Source: Allomyces macrogynus ATCC 38327 (Eukaryota; Blastocladiomycota; Blastocladiomycetes; Blastocladiales; Blastocladiaceae). Taken from it: 64,000 nt of DNA. The stretch lies in assembly GCA_000151295.1 (NCBI GenBank), contig GG745338.1, positions 367,334 to 431,333 on the forward strand. The letters run 5' to 3'. A program made the position numbers and the translations under genes. The notes beneath the pieces are model-generated. The model had not been told where the DNA came from. It was given only the letters and a program-made list of their open reading frames with translations, and ran no database searches. Below, piece after piece: positions 35,098 to 47,621 of the stretch (the first letter of the stretch is position 1; every line of letters begins with the position of its first letter).

Positions 35098-36652
35098 TGA
35101 CTCCTGCTGTCTGCTCTTTTGATTTTCCCCCATTTTACTTGCGTTCCGCTTCTTTCGGGCTTGCGGTTGAGCAACCTGACGATGCGTTCTGCATGCCTCC
35201 TATCCCAATAATATCATCTCTCGCTTTTCCTGTATGAATGTTTCCGGGTACTGGACTCGCTCGGTTCGAGCCCTCGGCTGGCCTCGCCATCGTTGTTGCG
35301 CCCTAGTCGCTTCTGGTTGCTGCCGCCATCCCCGAGGTCGTGCCCATCGTTGAGCTCATCAACGGATACGGCCCGGCACCCCATGGCACCAAACGTGACA
35401 AGAGCTAAAATACGATAACGACCAATACACCCCGTCGTAATTGCCTCCAAGTCCAACGCGACGCACGTGGACGCGGCGAAGTCGCGTCCCAAGACGACGA
35501 CACGACACGCCCACCCGCCACTGATGACGAGGCCGAGGCCGAAGTGGTGGACAGCAACGATGCGGTCGGCCCGCACCGACTCCGGCCCAAGTCTTGCCGA
35601 CCGCATTTGCATCGTTGCTCGACATCAGCTCGTGATCACGGCGGCCTTGTTGGTTCACACCTTGCGCCCGACCGTCCTCGCCACGTTCTGATAACCGGGT
35701 GTCGCCTCCACGTAATTCCTGCTCGTGCTCGGCCAAAATTTGACGACCTGGTTGTGGCCCAAGACAAAACGTCGACACGCATCACGCCCGCGCTCGCTCA
35801 ACAGGGTCCCGCCCTGATCAATTCGCTCATGTCCGAGTCAATTTGGCTTGATAATTGTCAGGCACGCCGCCTGAGCACATGACGGCAATTGGCACAAGAC
35901 GGCAATGGACGCGCGGTCTCATACCTCCGCGATGCGGGACCGGCCACACTGATCCGCTGCTCTCTGTGGTGATTGTTGTGCACTCAGACATGGGGGCTGT
36001 CGCGACTGAGCGCCCGTGGCGCTTTCGACTTCACTCTCGTCTGCGAATGAAGGGTGGAGAACGTGGCACAGACCGCGCACAGTCTGTTTTGGCTGTAATA
36101 TTCCCCGTGTATCAGTTTGTTTGAGGGCGAGTTTGTCTCAGTCTGGTACAGCCGAAATGATCGCGACGGTGGCCAGGTCTTCCTGTCCTAAGTTTCAGCG
36201 TCAGCATGTCGTGATCCACCCACAGTAATCTTGCATCGCGGCCGGTGCGAGAAGCGGAGTGGTCAACATGAGGAGCTGGCAGTGCCGCCCTCTGACACTG
36301 CTCCATGTTCTGGACAAATGGCCACGACTCCAAGTTACAGGATCCATATCAATGAACCAATTTCTGGCGCGATTGAGACCAGGGCGAGCGAGTCTCGCCC
36401 TCATGTCCAGGGCAGGTCCCCTCTGGGCGATCTGATGCGTTCTTGAACGTCGGGATTTCAAGTCTGAGCTCTTTCGCTGGTTGGAATTGGACTTGGTCGT
36501 CTTGGGTGAGGTTGCACGTGCGCCTTGGCGATGCTCCTCTTGATCGTCTCGTTTGCGATCATTCGCGTGCCAGCGTGCAAACTTGGCATCGACAACGAAT
36601 CTCCACCAAATTTCCAATCCGCGCCTGTTCCCAACTCGCTGCAATCCGCGCC
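35098..36652. other. Intergenic, no gene recognised
   Basis: About 1.5 kb with only short or shadow-type frames on both strands. It could contain decayed sequence belonging to the Fanzor locus, but no terminal repeats or conserved peptides were seen. The right end should contain the kinesin-13 promoter. Confidence 0.4.
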
Positions 36653-39007
36653 ATGTCAGAGTTCGCCGTGCCCGCCGCCCTGTTGCGGTCGTCGCGGGCG
36701 CGCCAAGACCGACTCCGCGCGCAACAAGACGAACGTGCCTCGGCCGCAGCCGCAGAATCCGCTCCTGCGACCGAGACTAGCGCCAGCAGGCGCTTGTCAT
36801 CCAACTCGACGCGCAAGACATGGGCGCACTCGGGTCCACCAAGCCGCCCCGGGTCCGCCGCAGCCACGGCGAGCCGAACGGCACCGCACGCGCGTGCGCC
36901 TGCGGCCACGACCACGGCACCCACTCTCGATACCAATTCGCCGCTCAAGGAGATTGAGCGCATCAAGGCCGCGCGCGAGCTGCGGCGCAAGCAGGCCGAG
37001 CTGATCCGCGAGGCGCGCGCGGGCAAGGACGAGACTGACATGATGGTGGAAGAGTACGAGGCCAAGATTCACCAGTTTCGGCACGCGTGGATGCAATGGG
37101 TTGAGAGCTGGAAGGGACGCCGCACCGCGCAGGCGCTCGCCGAGTGGGACGCGCCGATTCAAGTGTGCGTGCGCAAACGGCCGATTTCGAACAAGGGTGG
37201 GTGGACAAGTCGCGTCGTGCCGGTGGGTTGGCCTGCCCTCACTGGATCTGTTCACCAGAGGCCGGAAAGAGGGGGTTCGACATTATCACGACGACGACCG
37301 CCGTGCACCCGCACGCCTGTGCGTTTCTGCACGAGCCCAAGCTGAGCTTGGATCGGTCCCGGTCGATTGTGACCCATCCGTTCCATTTCGACAAGGCGCG
37401 TTCGTGATTCTCGCCCCTGGTCGGAATTTCCACGATTGATCACCTCGACTCGATCCAGGTCTTTGACGAGTACGCGGGCAATGACCTGATCTTCCAGACG
37501 ACGCTGCAGCCAGCTATCCCCAAGCTCAAGGAGGGTAAAAACGTGTCGTTGTTTTGCTACGGTGCTACGGGCAGCGGCAAGACGCGTTCGTATGGGCTTA
37601 CCTTGCTTTGAGTCGATCGATTTTACCCATTCTTTCGCATTCGTAGACACGGTGTTTGGGCCAGAAGGGGGCCGTGGATCCGCGACGACTGCGGCCGATA
37701 TTGGCCTCTACCACTACGCGTGCTCGCAAGTCTTTGGCGTCGCAGCCGAAATGGGCGCCGACGTGTTCGTCTCGTTTCTGGAAATCTACAGTGGCAAAGG
37801 TACTTGCTTGCTCGTCGGGCTGTTCGCTCAGAAGCGACTGAAAACTGATCTTGAGGGACCTCTCGGCACAGTCGTCGATCTCCTCAACAACAGGCAACCG
37901 ATCAACCTGCTCGAGCAAAACGGCAGCTTCCTCTTCCAAGGCCTGCGCGAATCGCACGCCGCGTCCGTGCAGCACTGTCTGCAAATCATGGCCGTCGGCA
38001 CCGCGACACGCACAACGCAAGCGACCGACTCCAACTCGACATCGAGCCGGTCGCACGCCATCTTCCGGCTCGAGATGCGCGTGCCCAACACGAGCGCCAC
38101 GTCGCTCCTGACGCTGATTGACCTGGCCGGCAGCGAGCGCGGTGTCGACAACCCCTCGGCGTCGGCTGCGGTCCGGCGCGAGGGCGCAGCCATCAACAAG
38201 AGCCTGCTCGCGCTCAAGGAGTGCATCCGCGCGCTGCACGTGAACAGCAATTACGTGCCGTTTCGGTCCAACAAGCTCACGTGTGTCTTGCGCGACTGTT
38301 TCCGCGCGGGGACCTGCATCATGGTGCTCAATGTCGCGCCGACAAACTTGACCGTCGAGCAGACCATGAGCTGCCTGCATTATGCGAACCGCATCAAAGA
38401 GTACTCGCACGCGACCGGCGGCGGGAATGGGGGCGCGAGCGGAGGGATGCCGTTGCCGGCGACTGCCGAAGACTTGCTCGCACAGCTGTCGGCGCTCACG
38501 CCGTCGCCCGTCGAGACGAGCTTCGGGTTTGGCCGCGAACCCGACCCTGCGGCTGTCGGGGACGAAGCAGAGTACGACGACGAATCATTTGAGCACGACG
38601 ACGAGTCGATCAGCACGCCCGCGTCGGACGGCGAGGACTGCTCTCCTCACGCCGCGCGGCGCAGTTCTCAGGTCGCAGCGAATCTGCCCGCGTCGCCGTC
38701 GTCCGACTCTGCCGAAGGCAGCAGCCCGGATCTCGCAACACCGCCGATCGCGCCTCAGCTGCACGAGGGTGCTAGGCCAGCACTCGACGACGACGGCGCC
38801 ACGGCCCTGCTTGACTTGCACGTGAGCAGTCTGCACACGATCCTGGATTTGGCCAAGGAGGAGGAAAAAATGATTGAAGACTGTATGGATGGTGTCGTCA
38901 CGTTCGACGGGTACGTGGCCGCGCTCGAGATTATTGTGGACAAGAAGATGCGCCGACTGGCGGAGCTGAAAGACCGGATCCAACAGGTGCGCGGGCAGGG
39001 CGTGTGA
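36653..39007 (+). CDS. Kinesin-13 (KIF2/MCAK-like microtubule depolymerase)
   Basis: Five exons (36653-37196, 37259-37395, 37459-37585, 37647-37799, 37872-39007) give 698 residues. An N-terminal neck region with charged helices (IERIKAARELRRKQAELIRE) precedes an internal motor domain starting IQVCVRKRPISNKEAG. This is the kinesin-13 plan. Motor motifs are FHFDKVFDEYAGND, the P-loop GATGSGKTHTVFG, switch [12 protein letters not shown] and switch II LIDLAGSERGVDN, then INKSLLALKECIRALH, VPFRSNKLTCVLRDCF and YANRIKEYSH. Members depolymerise microtubule ends at spindle poles, kinetochores and flagella. The C-terminal tail is acidic/serine-rich and ends in a coiled coil (KKMRRLAELKDRIQQVRG). The second intron starts GC (37396) and ends AG. 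Using it restores the exact family spacing. Confidence 0.85.
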
Positions 39008-39145
39008 CTTTGTTGGTTGGACTGAAGCATTGGAAAGCTTTTGCAAAACTGGATACCATGCACCTGGTATCGTCAACATTGAAAAGAAAATGGATGACAC
39101 GAACGTGTCATCGTCCACCCCTCGTCCAGCGTGCCGAACTCGGTC

Positions 39146-41941
39146 TCATTCGGTTGGCACCGGTTTAATCTGGGCCAGAAGCACGCCCGCTTCCGTGAGG
39201 GCGCCTTCCTTGACGTGCACCGTGACGTGCCCGGCCTGCTTTGCGACGATTCGCATTTCCATTTTCATACTCTCAATGACGAGGAGCAGGTCGCCCTTCT
39301 GAACCTGGTTACGGCGTCGATTCTCGTCAGTCATGGCCGCAACGCTTGATCAGATCAATGAGTACCATCAACGAAACGTACCAACTGGCCATGCCCGACG
39401 TGCATCTTCAACACACGGCAGGGCATGAGCGACTTGTAATCGGTGTCTGTTCGAGACCAAGACGAGCGTCAGCATGCGTTCCCACCCACCACGATCGATA
39501 CCGCGAACGCACCACTCTCCTCGGCCGATTGCGCCTTGGACCAGAGCCTGGACACCTTTTGCAGCGGCACCGTCTCCCACATCGCGCCCGGCTGCACGTG
39601 CAGCACCATTTCGTCGTTCCCCCGTCGTGGCAACCGCGGCGCCTCAACCGCGCGTGCCAAGTGCACCGTCTGCTGCACGCCATCAATCGCCACGGCCAGC
39701 GCGTGAGGCCAGTCGACGTGATGCACGTCCACTGTGACCGGTTCCCGCGCCGGCTCCTCGCCAACCACGACCACCATCTCCCACGCGTGTGCCGCATCGT
39801 CGCGCCGGCGGTACGTGACCTCGACGCGTGTCTTACTGCGCAAATCGATCCACGCGGCCTTCGGCGGCGCGTGGGACGGCATGTTCGACCAGTTGGACGG
39901 CACGCACCGCCACGCGGTCCGCGCGCGCTGCATCGCGAGCGCGTGCCAGCAGGTCGCGGCCACGGCACTGACCACAACCGCCACGTCGTCGCCGGTTTTA
40001 CAGGTCATGGGATCGCGCGCGAGGATCTCGGCAATCGTTCGCGTCGAGTGCGTCTCGTCGACAAACGCCGGTTCGCTCAGCAGGCGCACGAGAAACGCGC
40101 GGTTCGTGCGCACGCCGAGACACACCGTGTCAAGCAAGACGCGGCGCATCGCCGCGACCGCGGCGGCGCGCGAGGGGGCTGTGGTGATGAGCTTGCACAC
40201 CATGGCGTCGTAGAAGACGGTCACGGAGCTGCCCGTCGCGAGCGCCGACTCGACGCGGATCGCTGGCACGTGCGTGCCCGCGGGCGCCGCGAACGTGGTG
40301 GTCGAGGTGGGCGCAGACCACTGCAGAATCGTGCCCGTCGACGGGGCAAACTCGTTGTCCGGGTCCTCGGCGTACAGCCGGCACTCGATCGCGTGCAGCG
40401 GCGGCGGCGCGACCGCTGGAGTCGGCGGGAGAAGCATTGGCAGGGCCTGGCCCTCGGCGACCCACAGCTGCAGCGCGACCAAATCGAGCCCCGTGACTTG
40501 CTCGGTCACGCAGTGCTCGACTTGCAGCCGCGTGTTGACTTCGAGAAAGTACCAGCATCCCGTGGCCACGTCGAGGAGGAACTCGACGGTACCCGCCCCC
40601 ACGTACTGAATGAACCGCCCGATCTGCACGGCGGCATCCTCCATTGTCAAAGGCGGCAGGTGCGCGGTCGCGGCATGCCGGCCGGGTGCGGCAGTGCGGT
40701 ACTGCGCGGGAGCTGGGGCTTCTTCAATCACTTTTTGGTGCCGCCGCTGCAGGGAGCAGTCGCGGGTGCCGAGCGAGACCACGTTGCCGTGCTGGTCACT
40801 GGGGTAGGGAAGTCCGCGAGAGCGAGATGAGACGCGGTCAGGTGTCTCGGGAAAACTTGGGAGCGTGCGCACCCCATGATCTGCACCTCAATGTGCTTGA
40901 TGTGCTCGAAATAGCGCTCCATGAGCAGCTCGTCGCTGCCAAACGAGCGCAGACCCTCGCCCTTGGCCATTTCAATGTCCTTGAGCAAACTAACGACGAG
41001 GCAAGAGGTTCCCCGTGAGTGTTGCTGTTCAAGGCAAAGAGCATAGGAAGAGCTCGCGCCTACGTTGACTCGTCGCGAACCACGCGCATGCCCTTGCCAC
41101 CTCCGCCCGCCGAGGCCTTGAGCAGCAGCGGGAATCCTGAACCATCAAACACAACTGCTGTCAGAGAGGGTGCACGAAGCCGGGCTACGGGAAGTAACAA
41201 AAGGACAACGCACCAATTTCTCGCGCTTTGGCGACCAGAAACGCCACGTCCTGATTCGCGCCATGATACCCTGGAACCAGCGCAATCTGCGGGTGCTGGG
41301 ACAAGAGCTCTTTGGCGCGTCGCTTGTCGCCAATGGCTGCAATCGACGCCGGGTTGGGCCCAATCCAGGTCAAGCCAGCATCCAGGACGGCTTGCGCAAA
41401 CGCTTGGTTTTCCGACAGGAATCCGTAGCCTGCAAAACGGCCAGGAAAGCGTCAGCTTCTGGCTGCACATCCAGACTTGGCGACATGCGTGAACAAGGAC
41501 GAACCGGGATGAATCGCGTCGGCACCAGCCTTTTTGGCCGCATCAATCACCTTGGACATGTTGAGATAGGACTCAGTCGCTGGCGCCGGACCGAGGGCGA
41601 CAGCTTGCAGTGCATCGCGGACATAAGGCATGGTGCGGTCCCTATCAGACATGGGGCGCGACAGGTCAGGGACCAGGTAACGCGCATATCAGGTCGGACA
41701 ATTGAGCTTACGCGTCGGAATACACGGCAACCGTGTCCTTGCCGAGGGCGCGACATGTGCGGAAGACGCGCGACGCGATTTCTGCTCGGTGCGCGGATAT
41801 GGATCAGATCCCATGGCATGACACCCGACGCAGTGAGTGGGGAAGGTCGGTACCGCCGCGATTGGCGACCAGGACGCGTTGAATCGGCCTGGTCCGCGTG
41901 CCGGCGACCGTGGTCGTAGCTGGGCGCGTCATGACGGTCAT
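39146..41941 (-). CDS. MCCA: Biotin-dependent acyl-CoA carboxylase alpha subunit, probably methylcrotonyl-CoA carboxylase
   Basis: The ATG at 41941 opens MTVMTRPATTTVAGTRT, then RVLVANRG joined to EIASRVFRTCRALGKDTVAV, the biotin carboxylase N-domain. Later exons give YLNMSKVIDAAKKAGADAIH, TWIGPNPASIAAIGDKRRAK, FPLLLKASAGGGGKGMRVV (ATP-grasp glycine loop), ELLMERYFEHIKHIEVQIMG, GAGTVEFLLDVATGCWYFLE, VNTRLQVEHCVTEQVTGLDL (catalytic Glu/Asn/Arg region) and IECRLYAEDPDNEFAPSTG. A BT-like linker follows, then a biotinyl domain: LMPCRVLKMHVGHGQL joined across an intron to VQKGDLLLVIESMKMEMRI, with the biotin lysine in MKM. About eight introns. The enzyme would carboxylate 3-methylcrotonyl-CoA in mitochondrial leucine breakdown. 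Propionyl-CoA carboxylase or another acyl-CoA carboxylase cannot be excluded, and the partner beta subunit is not in the window. Confidence 0.75.
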
Positions 41942-42502
41942 GGTCGAGCTCACACTGGCAGAGATCGGTGGGCTTTGGGGGGGGGGGGGGCGGGGGGCGG
42001 GTCCACGCAGGCAAAGCGACCGCTCAGGGGCGCGTGCTCGTGGGGAGAGCGGAGGCAGCCGCGGCAGATTGGTCCTTGAGGTGCTGTCGAGGTGACTCTG
42101 GCCGGCAGGCCGACGGGTGCTGGTGAAGGGCCGGTCTGACCAGCCAAACGCGCTCTCTGGCGTGCGCTGGCGCTGGTCGGGGTTGCAACGTCGGCCGCGA
42201 CGTTGGGCGCGGGCGAGATGCCGGCGGTCGCGCGTTGTCGCACGGTGGGTGGAACTGAGCGCGGTTGAAACTGATGGCGGTTGGCCGAGCTGGCCGGCCG
42301 CCCGGGCTCGGCGCGATTTGGCCGCAAGATCGCCACTCACCGCGTCCACGTCACATTCACTGTCGAGAAGACCACCAACCATCTTGCCGCTGTCGCTGTT
42401 TATCATCCTCAACCCCTCTTGTCGACGAAGGAATTCCAAGTGAAATCGCCTCGGACAATCTCCAACAACTTGCCGCATCCTGCAACGCTCGTCGCTTTCG
42501 CC
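41942..42502. promoter_or_regulatory. Divergent promoter region, with a G14 run
   Basis: These 560 bp separate the divergently read starts of the carboxylase gene (left) and the coiled-coil gene (right). A run of 14 G at 41977-41990, followed by C and six more G, could form a G-quadruplex. No gene is seen. Confidence 0.35.
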
Positions 42503-44594
42503 ATGGATCTCAGCGCTACGCCCCCACCCGCGGCCCCCGCCGCCGCACCGCAAGCATCATCACCAACGCAAGCACCGTCGGCGTCACCGACACCGGGCAA
42601 CGCTCCAGCTCCCAACGACGATGCGCTCGCGCAGTTGGTCGTCCAAGTTCAAGAGTAGGCCTTTAGGATCCAATTGTGCCGCTGCTTGACCCCGCCCACT
42701 AAACTCACGCACGACCACTCAATTTCCGCAGGCAGGCGCTCCCATCGCGCGAGCTCTTTGCCGCGATGCGCTCCGACCCTGCGGGTCCAATTCAACTGTG
42801 TGCGCTCGCGCAAGTCTTCCAGCAGCAGAACGCGGCGGCCGCACCGCGACTCGAGACGCTGTCGAGCGACGAGTTTCTGCAGCATCCGCTCAATCACTTT
42901 GTGCAGACGCCCGAGTCGATTGCGGGCGATCTCGAGCAGCTGCAGGTACCGTTCGGGATGCCATGGTAACGCTGGCCAAGCGAGGTTGTGCCGATACTCA
43001 CCTATTTCGCCCCGCCGCCAGACTGTCCACGAAAACGCGCACTTTACCATTGTCGAGCGGTTCACCAAGCTCGAGGTCCTTGGGCGACTTTTGCCCGCCG
43101 ATGGTCCCGTGTTCTTCTCGAACGACGATGCCAACGAATTGGGTATGTTCGACTCTGCCAGCCAGCGCTTCGCGATGCGTGGCGCCCGATGCTGACCACT
43201 CACGACATTTCCACTTCGTTGACTTTCCAGGGAACGCGGTTACGGAGCTGCAGGGCATCATCACGCAGGCCAAGGCTGAGGCCGACGAAGTCAAGGCCAT
43301 CTTGATCGAACTGGCCACCGACATTGCGCACAGTATGTCGCGCAATCGGTTTTCGTTTTTGAGATTAGACGGTCGCTCGACGAGTTCTCCTCACCAATTC
43401 ACGTTCTCCCAATACAGAGGAGCGATCCATTGAGCAAATGCTCGCCGAAATCGATGCGCTCGTGGAAGAATCGACGCGCCTGGTCCGTCGTACTTCGACC
43501 TTCCCCACCGTCCCCACCGCCCACTCACCCCCCTCCCCACCCCGATCCAGGCCCGCCAACCGCGCCCGCAGCCGCACAAGAGCGACGAGCTCCGGCACGC
43601 GGCCGAGTACCTGAAGGCCGAAGTGGGTCGCGCGACCGCGCACCTGCAGTCGCAGCAAGCCGACCTCGACGCGCTGATGGCCGCGCACGAGTCGCTCACC
43701 GCGCAACACACTGCCGCCACTGCGACCGTCACGCACTTCCAAACCGTGCTCGCCGACCGCGAAGCCGCGCTCGCCGGCGCCGTCCGGCAATTCGGCCACC
43801 GCGACGTGCGCGTGCAGCGTTCCATGCGCACCGCGCAGGCGCGGCACCGCGTTCTCCGCCACTTGACGGGGATCGGCGCGATTGATGCGGCGCGCGACCG
43901 GCACGAGTTGACGGTGCGGTGTGCCGCGCGGCCGATCGATCTCGCGGCTGGGCCGGTGGCTGTGCGGGTGGCTACGGCGTCGGCCTCGACGGCGGCTGAG
44001 ACCAATGCGGCAGCGCTCGAAATGGTCTGGTCGGACACGGGCGTCGCCGTGCGCGAGAACGGGGTCGCGTTACCCTGTGGGGATCTCGCGCCGGCCGAAG
44101 CGGTCCCACGTGTCGCGGACCCGGCCCGGGCTATGGATACGACGGTGCGGATGCACGAGATTGAGGCGCGTGCGTGGACGGTGCGCGCGGTGATCGCACA
44201 GTGCCGGCGCGTGGAAGCGGCCGGGTTCGGCTGCGACGTGGTGGACTCGGCGTCGGTCGCGGCGCTCGTGGGGAGCAGTCGCACGGGGAGGCCGGCGATG
44301 GTCGTGCAAGTCGCGGTGGGAAAGCGCAAGTTGTTGATTGAGCTCGACGAGTTGGGCGGGTTGATGCGCGCGGTTGTGCACGGTGGGAGGGCGTTGACGG
44401 AGGTGCGTGCGTGCGCTTGGCGTGGCGTGTTGGTCTCGCTGCGAGAGGTGCCAACTGACGTTCTTTCACTTGACATCGTGTAGAGGGAGTCGGAGGAGTT
44501 TATCGCGCACAGCCGGACAGCGCGGGCCGACTGGAATACTGCCTCGGCACCGATTTTGGATCTGGCGGCATGGGTTCGTGATCACTTGTCATGA
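42503..44594 (+). CDS. Coiled-coil protein of unknown family, possibly kinetochore or spindle
   Basis: Seven exons join cleanly: 42503-42654, 42732-42945, 43022-43142, 43231-43332, 43418-43482, 43551-44402 and 44484-44594. They give 538 residues with no frame break. Residues 1-45 are alanine/proline/serine-rich. Next is a compact helical part (ELFAAMRSDP, LCALAQVFQQQNAAA, HFTIVERFTKLEVLGRLL), then a long coiled coil (ELQGIITQAKAEADEVKAIL through HLQSQQADLDALMAAHESL). A C-terminal globular part follows, beginning RVLRHLTGIGAIDAARDRHE, with alternating strands and helices (VGKRKLLIELDELGGLMRAV). The plan of coiled coil then small alpha/beta domain resembles RWD-type kinetochore proteins, but this is a weak resemblance and no diagnostic motif was seen. 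Confidence 0.7.
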
Positions 44595-44751
44595 ACACGC
44601 AAGCAGTTGGTTAGTTGACACGCTCAAATTCGATTCATTTCACCCACGCGGGAAAGCGGTTTCTTTGTCCACCCAGCTCTGGACATCAAAGGAGAGTATG
44701 TACAACAAAGAAAGAAAAAAGATTCACGGCTCGTATCGGCCGCGTTCCACC

Positions 44752-46527
44752 TCACTCTTCGACAAATTCCTGGACCGCGAAGGCGCCCGTGGTCGGGATC
44801 CCGCGCAGCCACCCGTGCTGCATGGCCTTGGCCGCAGTGATGCGCGACTCGGGGTCGAGGTCGAGTGTCTTGCTGAGCAAATCAAGCGCCTCGATCGGAA
44901 TCTCGGGCCAGTCGTGCGGGTTCATTGAGTAGACGAGGTCCGGCAGGTGCACGCCCTTCTTGTCGACGGTCGGGATCCGGCACAGGAAGATGCGTTCTGC
45001 CGCGTCCCAAACAGGTCAGCACGAGGAAAAGAGGAGAGGATACGCGCGTGTACGTACGGTATTTGCTCGCCAGGTCGCGCATGCGATGCTCGCCGCACAA
45101 GACGGCGATTTCCTGCAGCGCCTCGACGTCGTCGTTCGATTGGAAAAACGGGAACTTGCGCGTGAGAAAGCACAACAGCGTCACGCCCGCCGACCACACG
45201 TCGAGCGCCGTTGTCTGGTGCTCTACCTTGAGCAGGACCTCGGGCGCGCGGAACCCGCGTGTGCCGGCACGGCTCGCGTGTACGCTAGGTCTAATTCATG
45301 CGAATCTCTTGTGAGCGGGTGGGTGGATCGAGCCGCTAGGGAAGAAAAGATTGAGCGGTACCGTCTGTCGTTGGCGACGAGGCCCGGTTTAGTCGGTCCT
45401 TGTGCAAATTCCGGCACGGCGCGCGAAGACGCCGACGAGTGCTTGAGCAGGTCGCTCAGGCTCGCGTCGCGGTCTTTGCGCTTGCCAAGGACCGACAGGC
45501 TCGCCTTGCTTGATGGCGCTTTCTGATGAAAGAGATGAATGGTCAGAGATTTGCACGACCGAATCGCTCGCGATCCCGCGTCGAAAACGCACTTGAGCGA
45601 GCCCAAAGTCGACGAGCATGCCGTGCCTCCTGGCCGGGTGGTAGAGGAAATTGCTCGGCTTCACGTCGCGATGAATGATCTTCTTGACGTGGCAAAACTC
45701 GAGGGCCGAGAACAGGCACGCAAAGTAGAAGCGCAACTCGGCCGGGTTGAGCTCGTTGAAGTATTCCTGCATGGCCATGATTCGCGAGATGGGTCAGCGC
45801 GCGTGCTTGACGATCAAGACAAACCCGAGAACGAACCTTGACGTCCAGGTGCTCAAAATACGGCATGACGAGCAAAACCTGCTCGTCGTTGCGCAGCAAT
45901 GTGGTCAAGCTCACGACGTTCGGGTGTCCCCTAGAGGAGCGCAAATCAAACGCGGTGAGATGAAAACGGAACGCATCTTTTTCCCCGGCGCCATGCCAGT
46001 CGCATACCTGAGCTGTGCCAAAATATCCACCTCGTTGACAATCCGGTTTGCTGAACTCGTCGGGAAAATGTTCTTGAGGGCCATGTAGGGCGGTGCGGTC
46101 TTGGTCACGCCCACGGGCAGGTATTGGTCGCGTTCCAAGTCGATGGCCTTGAAGACGGTACTGAAAGTGCCTATTCCATCCATCGTCTCGTTGGTTGGTC
46201 CGTTCCATGGCACCAAGCTCCATTTCCGGCTTACTGCGAGGTTGTACCTTCTCCAATTTTGCCGACGATGCGGTACTTGGTGTAGATTTCCGGCCACGTC
46301 TCGTAAATCTTGACGCATTCGTGCAGCGCCTGCAGCCGGCGCGACGTGCGCTTCCGGTCCTCGCTCTTGCTGGTGGGTGCAGTTGTGGGTGCGGCAGGCG
46401 GGGCAGCGGCCTGGCGCGCCTGCGCAAGCCAGTTCGTCTTGGACCGGGCTTCCTTGAGTGCATCCATTGGTATCGAGTGCTGCTGCTGTTCCAAGAGCGT
46501 CGACCGATAGGGCGTGTTGCAAAACAA
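44752..46527 (-). CDS. CDC7: CDC7 kinase (DDK catalytic subunit)
   Basis: Cdc7 with Dbf4 phosphorylates the MCM helicase to fire replication origins. The N-terminal exon from the ATG at 46527 is basic and disordered, then reads YRIVGKIGEGT (glycine loop) joined to FSTVFKAIDLERDQYL. After it come YMALKNIFPTSSANRIVNEV (catalytic Lys in ALK), HPNVVSLTTLLRNDEQVLLV, MQEYFNELNPAELRFYFACL and KKIIHRDVKPSNFLYHPARR (catalytic loop). Next are HGMLVDFGLAQ (DFG), RAGTRGFRAPEVLLKVEHQT, LDVWSAGVTLLCFLTRKFPF, SNDDVEALQEIAVLCGEHRM and, in the last exon, DPESRITAAKAMQHGW. The FPFFQSNDDVEALQEIAVLCG block and the TSSANRI motif are typical of Cdc7. Five or more introns; the kinase insert between DFG and APE lies near 45350-45590. 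An upstream start exon is possible. Confidence 0.85.
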
Positions 46528-46758
46528 AAGAAAATGAGGATCTGGGGCCGCATGGTGAAGACTGAGGCGAGTGACGAGATGTGGTGAAGACGGGTGGCCC
46601 TGCGAAAATGATCACTCGCGGCCGGCCCACGTCATACTCTCGTGATGGTTGCATCGGAGAAGACAATGGAACCCCTCCTTTCTTGCATATACTTTTTGGT
46701 CACTAATGCATCGCCGACACCGGGCACGGCCGCGACGGGCACCTCGCACGGGAAAAAT

Positions 46759-47621
46759 TTACACCATCTGCGGACCGCCGCCGCCATAGTACCCGTCGAC
46801 ATACTGATGCTCTTGGTTCGCGGCTTCAGCCGCTCGTTGGGCGGCCGCGGCTTTCGCATTAACGACGGCCATGTCGCGCGTTTCCCTAGGTGGGTAAGAA
46901 CGGTAAACATGACGGAAATCGTCATGGCGAGCAGTTGGATCAACTACCCATGTGAATGTCGTTAGTTTTGTTGAAATGGGGAGGGGATATATAACAGCAG
47001 GCATCGCAAACGCACCTCGGCCAGAATCATCCACTTGGCCGCATTTTCCGAATCCGGGTCCCACTCGACCGACTTGCGCTCGAGGTCGCGGCGCATATAG
47101 AGGAATACGACGCGCGTGCCCTGCAGCGCATACGCGAACCCGACAGTGGCCTGTCATGCAGCATGAGTGCCGCCGGTCAGTTTGGAGGGCGGCTCGCCAT
47201 CCGACCGGCCGTGAATTTTTTACGCACCACATAGAGGACCTTGCTTTCAATGTAATTTTGCGACGCGATGGTCAGCGCACTCGGGATGACGTCCGACAGG
47301 ACGACGGCGCCCACAAACGTCACGTTCGACATGGCCTTGTCGAACTGGTTCTCCTTCTCCATTTGCCCAAACGTGAGTCGTTTGACGGTCTTCGATGCCC
47401 ATGCTACGTCAATCAGTGCATCAAAAAAATGATCAGCAAACTGGCCGCCTTTCCTGATCGCCGTCCCACTGGCGGAGAGCGGCGCTGCACAACGCGCACG
47501 AAAACGCGAGCATGAACACGCCCAGCAGCCCTTCGCCGATTATGTGCAGGTAGAGCACGATTTGCGCCGGCAGGAACGCAATCGTCAAGATGCTGAGCAC
47601 GACCGACTCGATGAACCCCAT
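46759..47621 (-). CDS. Small multi-pass membrane protein of unknown family
   Basis: The ATG at 47621 opens MGFIESVVLSILTIAFLPAQ, followed by a second hydrophobic stretch (IGEGLLGVFMLAFSCALCSA). Later exons read EKENQFDKAMSNVTFVGAVV, VIPSALTIASQNYIESKVLY, ATVGFAYALQGTRVVFLYMR, WDPDSENAAKWMILAE and IQLLAMTISVMFTVL. The cytosolic tail is RDMAVVNAKAAAAQRAAEAA followed by QEHQYVDGYYGGGGPQMV. Four or five helices are predicted by eye and three to four introns are needed. I do not recognise the family. The tyrosine/glycine-rich C-terminal end could be a sorting or interaction motif. Confidence 0.6.
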
